From: DASZZV01 sp035544835 | GTDB lineage: Bacteria; Acidobacteriota; Thermoanaerobaculia; Gp7-AA8 | Assembly: GCA_035544835.1 (NCBI GenBank) | Contig: DASZZV010000174.1 | Coordinates: 1-6,463 of the forward strand | Reading direction: 5' to 3' | Length of the DNA: 6,463 bases | In this document: piece after piece, positions 1-5,270 of the stretch | Layout of the letters: every line of letters starts with the position of its first letter | Numbering within the stretch: the first letter of the stretch is position 1 | Program-made: the position numbers and the translations under genes | Notes under the pieces: model-generated | What the model was told of the DNA's origin: nothing | What the model saw: the letters and a program-made list of their open reading frames with translations, nothing else | Databases searched by the model: none

Positions 1-41
1 GCCTCGCACAATCGTAAGAGAGCTCCAAGACTCCACACCGC

Positions 42-137
42 AAGGCCCCCTCCCAGATCCCTCGCTCGACGCTCGGGATGACACCCTGGTTTCTTTCACT
101 CAGACGCCGCGCTCCGCGGTCAATCGCTCAGGATGAC
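42..137 (-). repeat. Interspersed repeat, left copy (inverted partner at 6331-6427)
   Basis: Read on the minus strand from 137 to 42, this begins GTCATCCTGAGC, has a small hairpin at 119-107 (CCGCG stem, 3-nt loop), then AGTGAAAGAAAC. It continues with the 14-mer GTGTCATCCCGAGC (84-71) and ends GAGGGATCTGGG...GGGGGCCTT. The same order of blocks and nearly the same length occurs on the plus strand at 6331-6427. No reading frame runs through it. It fills most of the gene-free stretch downstream of lemA, where I see no lemA terminator with a T-tract. It is best described as a non-coding interspersed repeat; whether it is mobile cannot be seen here. Confidence 0.8.
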
Positions 138-163
138 AAACCCCTCCGGTCTGCCGAAGACAC

Positions 164-829
164 TTAGCTCTTCGGCTGCGTCGTTCCCGTACCGAAGTCG
201 AAGTTCACCGGCGGCGGCGCTTCGGATCCTGCCACGGCCTTGAAGTACTCCTTCTGCTTGAAGCCGCGCATACCGGCGACGATGCTGGCTGGAAACTGCC
301 GGACAGCAGAGTTGAAGGTCTGTGCCGTCTCGTTGTAACGGCGACGCTCGACGGCGATGCGGTTCTCGGTTCCCTCGAGCTCGGACTGGAGCTCCAGAAA
401 GTTCTGATTGGACTTCAGGTCAGGATACCTTTCCACGACGACGAGCAGACGTGAAAGAGCCCCGCTGAGTTGATCCTGCGCCTGCTGAAACTGCTGGAAC
501 TTCGCCGGATCGGCAGGAGCCCCGGCCGAGCCGGCCGAGCCGGGAGCGCCCGGACCGCTCGATGCGACCTGCCCGACACGGGCACGGGCGTTGACCACCG
601 CCTCGAGGGTCGACTTCTCGAAGTTCGCGGCTCCCTGTACCGTGCGGACGAGATTGGGAATGAGGTCGAATCGTCGCTGATAGACGTTCTCGACGTTCGA
701 CCATTGCGAGTTCACAGCCTCGTCGAGCTTGACGAGGTCGTTGTTCACGCCGACGCCATACACAAAGAACAAGATCACGCCGACGACGAGTGCGGCCAGA
801 CATCCGAGAAGTGCTACCGATCTCTGCAT
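164..829 (-). CDS. lemA: LemA family membrane protein
   Basis: This is a 221-residue LemA-family protein. An N-terminal hydrophobic segment (about residues 5-27) should anchor it in the cytoplasmic membrane. The family core follows: LDEAVNSQWSNVENVYQRR and DLIPNLVRTV (about 35-65), KSTLEAVVNARA (72-83), then YPDLKSNQNFLELQSELEGT (135-154), ENRIAVERRRYNETAQTFN (155-173) and a FPASIVAGMRGF block near 180. The core is expected to be a long-helix bundle. A Gly/Ala/Ser/Pro-rich insert (about 90-109) separates the two halves and makes the protein slightly longer than a typical LemA of about 185-200 residues. The ATG at 829 has a GGGAG Shine-Dalgarno sequence five to six bases upstream. The biochemical role of LemA is unsettled. 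The gene often lies next to a TPM-domain or M48 peptidase gene, but none follows here before the end repeat. It is 72 bp downstream of the FYDLN gene on the same strand, so cotranscription is possible although a hairpin lies between them. Confidence 0.95.
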   Translation of the reverse strand: MQRSVALLGCLAALVVGVILFFVYGVGVNNDLVKLDEAVNSQWSNVENVYQRRFDLIPNLVRTVQGAANFEKSTLEAVVNARARVGQVASSGPGAPGSAGSAGAPADPAKFQQFQQAQDQLSGALSRLLVVVERYPDLKSNQNFLELQSELEGTENRIAVERRRYNETAQTFNSAVRQFPASIVAGMRGFKQKEYFKAVAGSEAPPPVNFDFGTGTTQPKS

Positions 830-873
830 CCGATTCTCCCAGTAAACTGCCTCTAGGTTCCCTGAATCGCGCC

Positions 874-890
874 AGGGCGCATCGCGCCCT
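874..890 (-). terminator. GC-rich hairpin between the FYDLN gene and lemA
   Basis: A perfect 7-bp stem (AGGGCGC / GCGCCCT) with the 3-nt loop ATC lies 12 bases past the FYDLN stop codon. No T-tract follows it on the minus strand, so it is a weak or attenuating terminator at best, or an mRNA-stabilising hairpin that lets lemA be expressed at a different level. The structure is plain in the sequence; the function is inferred. Confidence 0.4.
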
Positions 891-901
891 CGCGCAGTGC
901 T

Positions 902-1183
902 CTAGTAATCCTCTTCTTCCCCTTCCTCTTCCGCTTCCTTCTCGACCTCGGGCACGAACTCCTCTTCCTCGGTGCCAGGGGCTGCTTCCGGTGCTCGTTC
1001 GATCTCCTCTTCTTCCACCGGCTCGGCGACAACCCGCCGTCCGCGATGACTCGTCACCGACGGTGCGTCTTCGGCATCGCGCTGATCTGCTCCGCATTTC
1101 GGGCAGAGAGGAGTCGGCTTTCCGAGGTCGTAAAATTTCGTATGACAGCTATAGCAGGCGTACTTCCGACCCAGATTAGACAT
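902..1183 (-). CDS. FYDLN-type acidic zinc-ribbon protein (TIGR02300-like)
   Basis: This is a 93-residue protein in two parts. The N-terminal 35 residues form a putative zinc ribbon with two CxxC pairs (C10/C13 and C27/C30) and carry the motif ACYSCHTKFYDLGKPTPLCP, close to the signature of the FYDLN_acid family (here FYDLG rather than FYDLN). A short basic patch (HRGRR, 46-50) is followed by a strongly acidic tail (about 55-93) made largely of Glu. No signal peptide or membrane segment is visible, so it is probably cytoplasmic. The family has no established function; the zinc ribbon plus polyanionic tail is compatible with binding nucleic acid or a protein partner, but that is a guess. The ATG at 1183 has TAGGAG nine bases upstream and a good promoter before it, which supports the start. 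The Glu-rich tail is encoded by GAG/GAA runs, so its length could vary between strains. Confidence 0.88.
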   Translation of the reverse strand: MSNLGRKYACYSCHTKFYDLGKPTPLCPKCGADQRDAEDAPSVTSHRGRRVVAEPVEEEEIERAPEAAPGTEEEEFVPEVEKEAEEEGEEEDY

Positions 1184-1207
1184 TCAGAAAATCTCCTAGC
1201 TGAAAAA

Positions 1208-1243
1208 CGCCGAAAAGGTAGCATCCGCTTCCGGCAGTGTCAA
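1208..1243 (-). promoter_or_regulatory. Sigma70-like promoter for the FYDLN gene
   Basis: On the minus strand a perfect -35 box TTGACA (1243-1238) is followed after exactly 17 bases by TACCTT (1220-1215), a three-of-six match to TATAAT. The predicted start near 1208 gives a leader of about 25 nt carrying the TAGGAG ribosome site. The -35 box sits in the T-rich tail of the upstream peptidase terminator, so the FYDLN-lemA unit appears to have its own promoter. The -10 match is modest. Confidence 0.55.
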
Positions 1244-1244
1244 T

Positions 1245-1286
1245 GAAACGGAAAAGGCGCGAAGAGTTGCTGAGCTCTTCGCGCCT
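1245..1286 (-). terminator. Rho-independent terminator of the S41 peptidase gene
   Basis: A perfect 12-bp inverted repeat (AGGCGCGAAGAG at 1286-1275 on the minus strand, pairing with 1266-1255) encloses an 8-nt loop and is followed on the minus strand by TTTTCCGTTT. It starts 25 bases past the peptidase stop codon. The GC-rich stem plus T-tract has the classical terminator form, and only the minus-strand direction has the T-tract. Confidence 0.85.
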
Positions 1287-1310
1287 GAGATGGGCAGAGA
1301 AGGATCGATA

Positions 1311-2990
1311 CTACTTTTGCGATTTCGGATCGTTGGCTGACGTCTTTTCGACAGCCTTGTCGGGACCTTTCGCCGTCCGCGCCGAATGAATATCGATGGA
1401 CTGCGAGGCCAGCTTCTCCGCCGCGGGGAAGAGCTCTAGCGCCCTTGCGACCTGATCATCGCCCTGGAGCCGGATCGGATAGGAGGCGTCATACCCGAAT
1501 TTCGCGGCAACGATCTCGGCGCGGAGTGCGCGCTCGAGATAGTCGCGGTCGAGCTGGCTCCCGAGCGCCTTCCGGATCTCGCTCACGCTGGCGACCTCCT
1601 TGGAACTGGCGTATTGAACGAATTCCTCCATGATCGGCGCGGAGACGGTGAAGTCTTTCGAGACGCCTGGATGCTTTGCGAAGTAATCGACTGCAAAGTT
1701 GAAGATGGCGCTGCGAACTTCGAGCAGCTGAACGGTCCGCGAAAGCTCGCGCGGCTTCACCACCACATCGGGGGTGATACCTCCTCCACCAAACACTTTG
1801 CGTCCGATGTCGGTGGTGTAGACCTTCGCTCCTTTCGGAGGCTCCGGCTGTCTGGTTGCATCGTCAGCCACATCGGCGACGTAGTAATCGTAAAAGGAGG
1901 TGTAGTCGCGCTGGATGTTCCGGCCCGACGGCGTGTAGTACTTGGAGGTCGTCAAGGCCAGACCCGCTCCATACTGCAGCGTATAGACGCTCTGGACGAG
2001 TCCTTTGCCCCAGCTCGTCTCACCGACGATGAGACCGCGGTCGTGGTCCTGAATCGTACCGGCCACGATTTCCGAGGCCGAGGCGCTGCCACGGTTGATG
2101 AGGATGACCAGGGGAAGGGTCAATCGCTGGTGCTTGCCCGGAGCGGTGTACTCCTGCGACGAGTCAGCGGCCCGGCCCTTCGTGTAAACAATCATCTGAC
2201 CCTTGTCGATGAAGTGGTCGGAAACGCCCACCGCAGCGTCGAGCAGTCCGCCCGGATTCTGGCGGAGGTCGAGAAGGAGTTTCGTCATTCCCTCTTTCTG
2301 CAGGCGCGCAATCGCGTCGTCGAGCTCGCGCACCGTCGTGTATGTGAAATCCTTGATTCTGATGTAGCCGACGCCCGGACGAACCATCAGCACGTTGGAG
2401 ATCGAGTTCGTCGGAATGGCCGCACGCACGATCGTGAGCGGGATCGGTTCCTTCATTCCCGTGCGGACGATCTTGATGTGAACCGTCGAGCCCTTCGGCC
2501 CCTTGAGCCTCTTGACGACTTCGTCGAGGCTCAGCTCATTGGTCGATATTCCCTCGACTTCCGAGATGATGTCGCCGGCCCGGATGCCCAGACGTGATGC
2601 CGGAGTGCCCTCGAGAGGTGTGATGACCGTAACCTGCTCGTTGCGTTTCGTAACGAGGATGCCGAGGCCGTAGAAGGTTCCCTTCTGTCGATCCTGCATC
2701 TCCAAATACTCGGTCGGCTCGAAGAAGGAAGTGTGAGGATCGAGCGTTCGCAGCATCCCTTCAACGGAGGAGAAGACCAGTTTGTCCGGGCCCAGATCTG
2801 CCGCTGACCATTGTTCCGCGGCCGAAAGCAGGTCTGTATACTCCCTGAATCGTTGCTGAAGCTCATCCTGAACAGGTGAGCCGAGCAAGCGATTGCCATA
2901 CATGCCGCCAGCCAGAGTGGCTCCCACAATGGCCACGGTGAGGGTCAGCGAGTAACTCCACGATTTTCTTTTTTTGTCGGTGTAAGTCAT
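1311..2990 (-). CDS. ctpA: S41 family C-terminal processing peptidase (CtpA/Prc-like)
   Basis: This is a 559-residue membrane-anchored serine protease. A basic start (KKRK, 6-9) and one hydrophobic segment (about 13-30) form a signal anchor, with the rest outside the cytoplasmic membrane. A PDZ domain (about 105-190, with YGLGI and GDIISEVEG) should bind C-terminal peptides of substrates. The protease core (about 205-375) holds LLLDLRQNPGG and the catalytic motifs GSASASEIVAG and SWGKGLVQ. By the spacing in CtpB and Prc, the Ser-Lys dyad is S304 and K329 (25 apart), with Q333 as the likely third residue. A helical C-terminal extension (about 420-540) ends in a charged tail. The frame stays open to 3500, but that part is antisense to tatA-tatC. 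The ATG at 2990 is chosen because the signal anchor begins there and AAAGGTG lies just upstream. Substrates cannot be told from the sequence. The gene is divergent from tatA and has its own terminator. Confidence 0.94.
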   Translation of the reverse strand: MTYTDKKRKSWSYSLTLTVAIVGATLAGGMYGNRLLGSPVQDELQQRFREYTDLLSAAEQWSAADLGPDKLVFSSVEGMLRTLDPHTSFFEPTEYLEMQDRQKGTFYGLGILVTKRNEQVTVITPLEGTPASRLGIRAGDIISEVEGISTNELSLDEVVKRLKGPKGSTVHIKIVRTGMKEPIPLTIVRAAIPTNSISNVLMVRPGVGYIRIKDFTYTTVRELDDAIARLQKEGMTKLLLDLRQNPGGLLDAAVGVSDHFIDKGQMIVYTKGRAADSSQEYTAPGKHQRLTLPLVILINRGSASASEIVAGTIQDHDRGLIVGETSWGKGLVQSVYTLQYGAGLALTTSKYYTPSGRNIQRDYTSFYDYYVADVADDATRQPEPPKGAKVYTTDIGRKVFGGGGITPDVVVKPRELSRTVQLLEVRSAIFNFAVDYFAKHPGVSKDFTVSAPIMEEFVQYASSKEVASVSEIRKALGSQLDRDYLERALRAEIVAAKFGYDASYPIRLQGDDQVARALELFPAAEKLASQSIDIHSARTAKGPDKAVEKTSANDPKSQK

Positions 2991-3014
2991 AAGCACCTTT
3001 GTAACGTCATTATA
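2988..3014 (-). promoter_or_regulatory. Probable -10 box and ribosome site of the S41 peptidase gene
   Basis: A perfect TATAAT (3014-3009 on the minus strand) lies 18 bases before the ATG at 2990, and AAAGGTG sits between them. The predicted leader is only about 11-12 nt. No good TTGACA is found at 16-18 bp upstream; the nearest candidate is TTCCGG, so an activator or another sigma factor may contribute. A 5-bp inverted repeat (GGGCG 3016-3020, CGCCC 3028-3032) lies between the expected -35 and -10 and could be an operator, but it is short enough to be chance. I could not identify a convincing plus-strand promoter for tatA in the same 90-bp gap. Confidence 0.45.
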
Positions 3015-3080
3015 GGGGCGGACTATTCGCCCGGAATCCACTGTTGCGGCGCTTTGAAACGAAAAGTTTGAGGTTTTGAC

Positions 3081-3335
3081 ATGTTTGGTTCTCTTGGTTT
3101 TCCAGAGCTCATGCTCATTTTCTTCGTGGCACTGATCGTCTTCGGCCCTAAGCGTCTCCCAGACATTGGCCGTTCTCTGGGCAACGCCATGAAGGAGTTC
3201 AAGAAGGCCACCAATGAGTTCAAGTCGACGCTCGAGGAAGAGGTTCGCATGACCGACCGGCCTCAGATTGCGCCACAGGAGCCGGCGATCGTCCCGGAGG
3301 CTCCCACCACGCCTACGGTCAGCCGAGAGTCGTGA
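3081..3335 (+). CDS. tatA: Twin-arginine translocase subunit TatA/TatE
   Basis: This is an 84-residue Tat pore-forming subunit. A short N-terminal transmembrane helix (about 7-21, MFGSLGFPELMLIFFVALIV) leads into the hinge FGPKRLP (21-27), then an amphipathic helix (about 28-50: DIGRSLGNAMKEFKKATNEF), and a disordered Pro/Thr-rich tail. This is the standard TatA layout. TatA oligomers assemble with TatC to move folded proteins with RR signal peptides across the cytoplasmic membrane. The FGP hinge and short length fit TatA/E better than TatB, and no separate tatB is visible, so this may be a minimal TatA-TatC system with a dual-role TatA, or tatB may be elsewhere. The ATG at 3081 has GAGG seven bases upstream. 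The stop codon overlaps the tatC start by 4 bp (GTGA), which implies translational coupling. Confidence 0.95.
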   Translation: MFGSLGFPELMLIFFVALIVFGPKRLPDIGRSLGNAMKEFKKATNEFKSTLEEEVRMTDRPQIAPQEPAIVPEAPTTPTVSRES

Positions 3336-4114
3336 CGGCTGCCGAAAGCCCTCTCCTCGACCAGGCCTCTCCGGAGCCTGTCGACGAGAAAATGCTCCCT
3401 CGTATGTCGTTTCTCGAGCACCTCGAGGAGTTGCGCAAACGACTGATCTATTCGGCCATCGCCCTCGTGGTCGCTTTCGGCGTCTGCTGGAACTACGCAC
3501 CGAGAATCTTCAAGTTGATGGAAGAGCCGGTGCTTCGCTATCTACCACCAGGTGACCAGCTCGCTTACACCCGAATCACGTCGCCCTTTGTGCTCTACAT
3601 GAAAGTGGCGTTCTTCGCGGGGATTTTCCTCGCCTCCCCTTTTCTGCTACTGCAGCTTTGGCTCTTCATCTCTCCGGGTCTTTACCGGCGAGAGAGGATG
3701 CTGGCTCTTCCCTTCATCCTCTTCGCCACCCTTTTCTTCGTTGGCGGGGGCTATTTCGGTTACAAGACCGTTTTTCCGATGGCCTGCAAGTTTTTCGTAG
3801 AGGTCGGTCGCGACTTCCATCAGGTCATCACCATTGACGAGTACTTCTCGTTCGCCAGCAAGATGATCATGGGAATGGGACTGGTCTTCGAGACTCCGAT
3901 TCTGATTTTCTTTCTGGCCCGGATCGGAATCGTCACTCCGGCGTTCCTGCTGCAGAAGTTCAAGTACGCGGTCGTGCTGGCCTTCATCATCGCCGCCATC
4001 GTTACACCGACGCCGGACATGATCACGCAAACCGTACTGGCGCTGCCGATGATCGCGCTGTACCTGCTCGGGATATTAATCGCGTGGCTTTTCGGAAAGA
4101 AACACGACGCGTAA
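3332..4114 (+). CDS. tatC: Sec-independent protein translocase subunit TatC
   Basis: This is a 260-residue polytopic membrane protein, the receptor for twin-arginine signal peptides. Visible family features are the cytoplasmic N-terminal motif SFLEHLEELRKRL (26-38), the SPFVLYMKVAFFAG...LASPFLLLQLW region of TM2 (about 84-110), ISPGLYRRER (113-122), the conserved Glu in LVFETP (E187) and the TPTPDMITQ loop (225-233) before TM6. Six transmembrane segments can be placed near 38-56, 86-108, 124-146, 168-196, 209-225 and 232-254. The length is typical. The start is uncertain: the GTG at 3332 overlaps the tatA stop and favours coupling, but ATG codons at 3392 and 3404 would give a more usual N-terminus just before SFLEHLEELR; none has a strong Shine-Dalgarno sequence. 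The gene works with tatA and should be on the same transcript. Confidence 0.96.
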   Translation: MTAAESPLLDQASPEPVDEKMLPRMSFLEHLEELRKRLIYSAIALVVAFGVCWNYAPRIFKLMEEPVLRYLPPGDQLAYTRITSPFVLYMKVAFFAGIFLASPFLLLQLWLFISPGLYRRERMLALPFILFATLFFVGGGYFGYKTVFPMACKFFVEVGRDFHQVITIDEYFSFASKMIMGMGLVFETPILIFFLARIGIVTPAFLLQKFKYAVVLAFIIAAIVTPTPDMITQTVLALPMIALYLLGILIAWLFGKKHDA

Positions 4115-4115
4115 C

Positions 4116-4146
4116 GCTCAGGTAGCGCCAACTTTCGGCCCTGAGC
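4116..4146. terminator. Possible hairpin between convergent tatC and the DUF559 gene
   Basis: A 7-bp inverted repeat (GCTCAGG 4116-4122, CCTGAGC 4140-4146) with an inner GCC/GGC pairing lies two bases after the tatC stop. It could serve both converging transcripts. No T-tract follows on either strand, so termination is uncertain. Confidence 0.3.
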
Positions 4147-4170
4147 CGGAGCTGGGGAAGAGGGGAGCGC

Positions 4171-4539
4171 TCACCTTGGTTTGAGGCTGCTCCTGATGCG
4201 CTCGAGTATCAGACGTGGATTGGCCATGACCTCGCAGTTTTCAAAACGGATGACGCGCACACCCAGTCTCTTCAGGATAGCCGTGCGAATCGCGTCATCT
4301 TTGCGCGCTTCCTCTTCGAAATGCGGCTCGCCATCGAGCTCGATTGCCAGCTTGAGCTCGAGACAGTAGAAGTCGACGAGAAACCAATCGACCTGATGTT
4401 GTCGTCGGAACTTGAATCCGTCGAGAGCTCGTCCCCGCAGCATCGTCCACAAGACATGTTCGGCTTCCGTGCTTCGCTTTCGTAAAGAGCGGGAACGTTT
4501 TATGAAAGATCGTTTGGCGTGAACGCCCTGCCGAATCAC
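4171..4539 (-). CDS. DUF559 (Vsr-like endonuclease domain) protein
   Basis: This is a 122-residue single-domain protein of the DUF559 family, related in fold to the very-short-patch-repair endonuclease and the PD-(D/E)xK group. Visible family landmarks are LRKRSTEAEHVLWTMLRGR (19-37), GFKFRRQHQVDWFLVDFYC (41-59), LAIELDGEPH (64-73), a KDDAIRTAIL segment (80-89) and a GVRVIRFEN end (93-101). D56, E67 and D69 are the likely metal-binding residues, followed by H73. The family suggests a DNA-cleaving or DNA-binding role, but few members have been tested and no substrate is known. The start is a GTG at 4539, chosen because the conserved domain begins only about 18 residues in and no ATG is available; GAGGT lies 11 bases upstream. 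It stands alone, convergent with tatC, and a repeat pair lies upstream of it. It has no partner methylase or toxin-antitoxin gene in the window. Confidence 0.87.
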   Translation of the reverse strand: MIRQGVHAKRSFIKRSRSLRKRSTEAEHVLWTMLRGRALDGFKFRRQHQVDWFLVDFYCLELKLAIELDGEPHFEEEARKDDAIRTAILKRLGVRVIRFENCEVMANPRLILERIRSSLKPR

Positions 4540-4636
4540 GGCAGAAGCGTACCTCGGCGGTCATCTTCAGGTCCGCGTGGAGAGGTGGAGCGAGCCGATG
4601 TTCCGCGTCCCACTACTCAGCGTAGATCGCCCTCTC

Positions 4637-4685
4637 CCCTCTCCCTCGCGGGGAGAGGGTGCCGCCGCAGCGGCGGGTGAGGGGC
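4637..4685 (+). repeat. REP-like two-hairpin repeat, copy 1
   Basis: This 49-bp unit has two hairpins. The first is a 9-bp stem (CCCTCTCCC 4637-4645, GGGAGAGGG 4651-4659). The second is a 5-bp stem (GCCGC 4661-4665, GCGGC 4670-4674) with loop CGCA. It ends GGTGAGGGGC. Its reverse complement recurs at 4773-4821 with 45 of 49 bases identical. Two of the four differences (4662 and 4673) are the two sides of one base pair. Confidence 0.85.
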
Positions 4686-4772
4686 GTAACAAACTCGCGA
4701 TACACGCGGCGTAAGTGCGCGTTGTGTTCTTTTTCGTTCTGCGGATTCAACCTCAGGCAGCGCTCTCGTGCG

Positions 4773-4821
4773 GCCCCTCACCCGGCGCTGCGGCGCCACC
4801 CTCTCCCCGCCGGGGAGAGGG
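4773..4821 (-). repeat. REP-like two-hairpin repeat, copy 2 (inverted)
   Basis: This is the inverted partner of 4637-4685. On the plus strand it carries a 5-bp stem (GGCGC 4784-4788, GCGCC 4793-4797) and a 10-bp stem (CCCTCTCCCC 4799-4808, GGGGAGAGGG 4812-4821) with a 3-nt loop. It ends 27 bases past the stop of the 72-residue gene and could act as its transcription or RNA end signal, although no T-tract follows. Confidence 0.85.
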
Positions 4822-4848
4822 AAGATGAAAAGACGCCACGTTCGCCCC

Positions 4849-5067
4849 CTACCGTTCGATGTCGGTTTCCGAGCTGGTTGCAGGGAGCGGGTCGTTGAAG
4901 ATAAGGACCGTTTCGGCGACCGGAAACAGAACGGTGTGGTTCCGATTGCCGGGCGGCACCTCGAGGTTCACCTCGTAGTACGTCGCGTTAACAGCCACCA
5001 GCGTTCCCGGCTTGCCCTTCACGTCGAGGGTCTTGTTGAAAACGGAGACCTTGGAGGGTATTTCCAT
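4849..5067 (-). CDS. Small hypothetical protein, 72 residues
   Basis: I do not recognise this protein. It has no signal peptide, membrane segment, Cys residues or low-complexity repeats. Alternating hydrophobic stretches (KVSVFNKTLDV, GTLVAVNATYYEVNLEV, HTVLFPVAETVLIF) with PGN and KGKPG turns suggest a small all-beta fold. That pattern, a balanced composition, and a promoter-like sequence directly upstream argue for a real gene rather than a chance frame. The ATG at 5067 has GGAG only two bases upstream, too close for normal use, and the best promoter would place the transcript start about two bases before the ATG, so translation may be leaderless. A GTG at codon 16 is an alternative start but lacks a ribosome site. 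It lies between two repeat pairs, downstream of the ppiC gene on the same strand, with a 203-bp gap that makes a shared operon unlikely. Confidence 0.68.
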   Translation of the reverse strand: MEIPSKVSVFNKTLDVKGKPGTLVAVNATYYEVNLEVPPGNRNHTVLFPVAETVLIFNDPLPATSSETDIER

Positions 5068-5068
5068 G

Positions 5069-5104
5069 ACTCCGTACAGTATGCGGTGCTCGGAACCTAG
5101 TCAA
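5069..5104 (-). promoter_or_regulatory. Sigma70-like promoter for the 72-residue gene
   Basis: On the minus strand TTGACT (5104-5099) is followed after exactly 17 bases by TACTGT (5081-5076). The predicted start is near 5069, two bases before the ATG at 5067. The -35 matches five of six and the -10 three of six consensus bases. Confidence 0.5.
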
Positions 5105-5133
5105 TAGACATCGGTTGGCTCGGGGCTACGGTC

Positions 5134-5182
5134 CGGAGTGGCGACATCCTGTCGCCTGGCTCGGCGGCGTCCCGCGCCGCCG
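5134..5182 (+). repeat. BIME-like two-hairpin repeat, arm 1
   Basis: This 49-bp unit begins CGGAGT, then has a perfect 7-bp hairpin (GGCGACA 5140-5146 with TGTCGCC 5150-5156), the linker TGGCT, and a perfect 8-bp hairpin (CGGCGGCG 5162-5169 with CGCCGCCG 5175-5182) with loop TCCCG. Its reverse complement recurs at 5211-5259 with 44 of 49 identities; 28 bases separate the arms. Positions that differ are 5144, 5149, 5152, 5167 and 5177. Confidence 0.87.
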
Positions 5183-5210
5183 CCCTCGATCCCGTCAAGT
5201 TCCCAAAGAA

Positions 5211-5259
5211 CGGCGCCGCGGGACGGCGCCGAGCCAGGCGGCAAGATGCCGCCACTCCG
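5211..5259 (-). repeat. BIME-like two-hairpin repeat, arm 2 (inverted)
   Basis: This is the inverted partner of 5134-5182, with hairpins at 5211-5231 (8-bp stem) and 5237-5253 (7-bp stem, GGCGGCA with TGCCGCC). It begins 11 bases past the ppiC stop codon, so the two arms would form the 3' end of the ppiC transcript, either as one long imperfect hairpin or as four short ones. No T-tract follows on the minus strand, so it would act through RNA stability or another factor rather than as a classical terminator. Confidence 0.87.
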
Positions 5260-5270
5260 ATAAACGCTGC

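Larger units (their letters stand above)
4540..4848. other. Gene-free stretch dominated by a repeat pair
   Basis: These 309 bases between the DUF559 gene and the 72-residue gene contain no convincing coding frame. Positions 4540-4629 show nothing I recognise apart from the DUF559 ribosome site. The rest is the inverted repeat pair at 4637-4685 and 4773-4821 with an 87-bp unique spacer. Just before the first copy, CCCTCTCCC occurs at 4630-4638 and again at 4637-4645, which looks like a partial duplication of the left stem. Short open frames here translate to low-complexity Arg/Pro/Gly peptides typical of such repeats. Confidence 0.7.

Noticed and set aside
420..1097. A 225-residue minus-strand frame overlapping lemA and the FYDLN gene
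   Set aside because: It is an out-of-frame Arg/Gly/Ser-rich shadow spanning two real genes and the hairpin between them.
1614..2597. A 327-residue open frame on the plus strand opposite the S41 peptidase
   Set aside because: It mirrors the protease domain in the complement, with Arg/Asp/His-rich composition and no family motif; the S41 catalytic motifs on the other strand are unambiguous.
2991..3500. Upstream extension of the S41 peptidase frame by 170 residues
   Set aside because: It runs antisense through tatA and the start of tatC and would bury the signal anchor inside the protein; the ATG at 2990 has its own ribosome site and -10 box.
4617..4898. Short frames across the repeat pair with HPPLRRHPLPARERGEG-type peptides
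   Set aside because: The peptides are translations of palindromic repeat DNA on both strands, which are common spurious gene calls.
4637..5259. A CRISPR array made of the 49-bp repeats
   Set aside because: There are only two copies of each family, they are inverted rather than direct, spacers are unequal (87 and 28 bp), and no cas gene is present.
5134..5259. A classical rho-independent terminator for ppiC
   Set aside because: The arms are long and GC-rich but no T-tract follows on the minus strand, and the pattern of differences favours local hairpins over one long stem.
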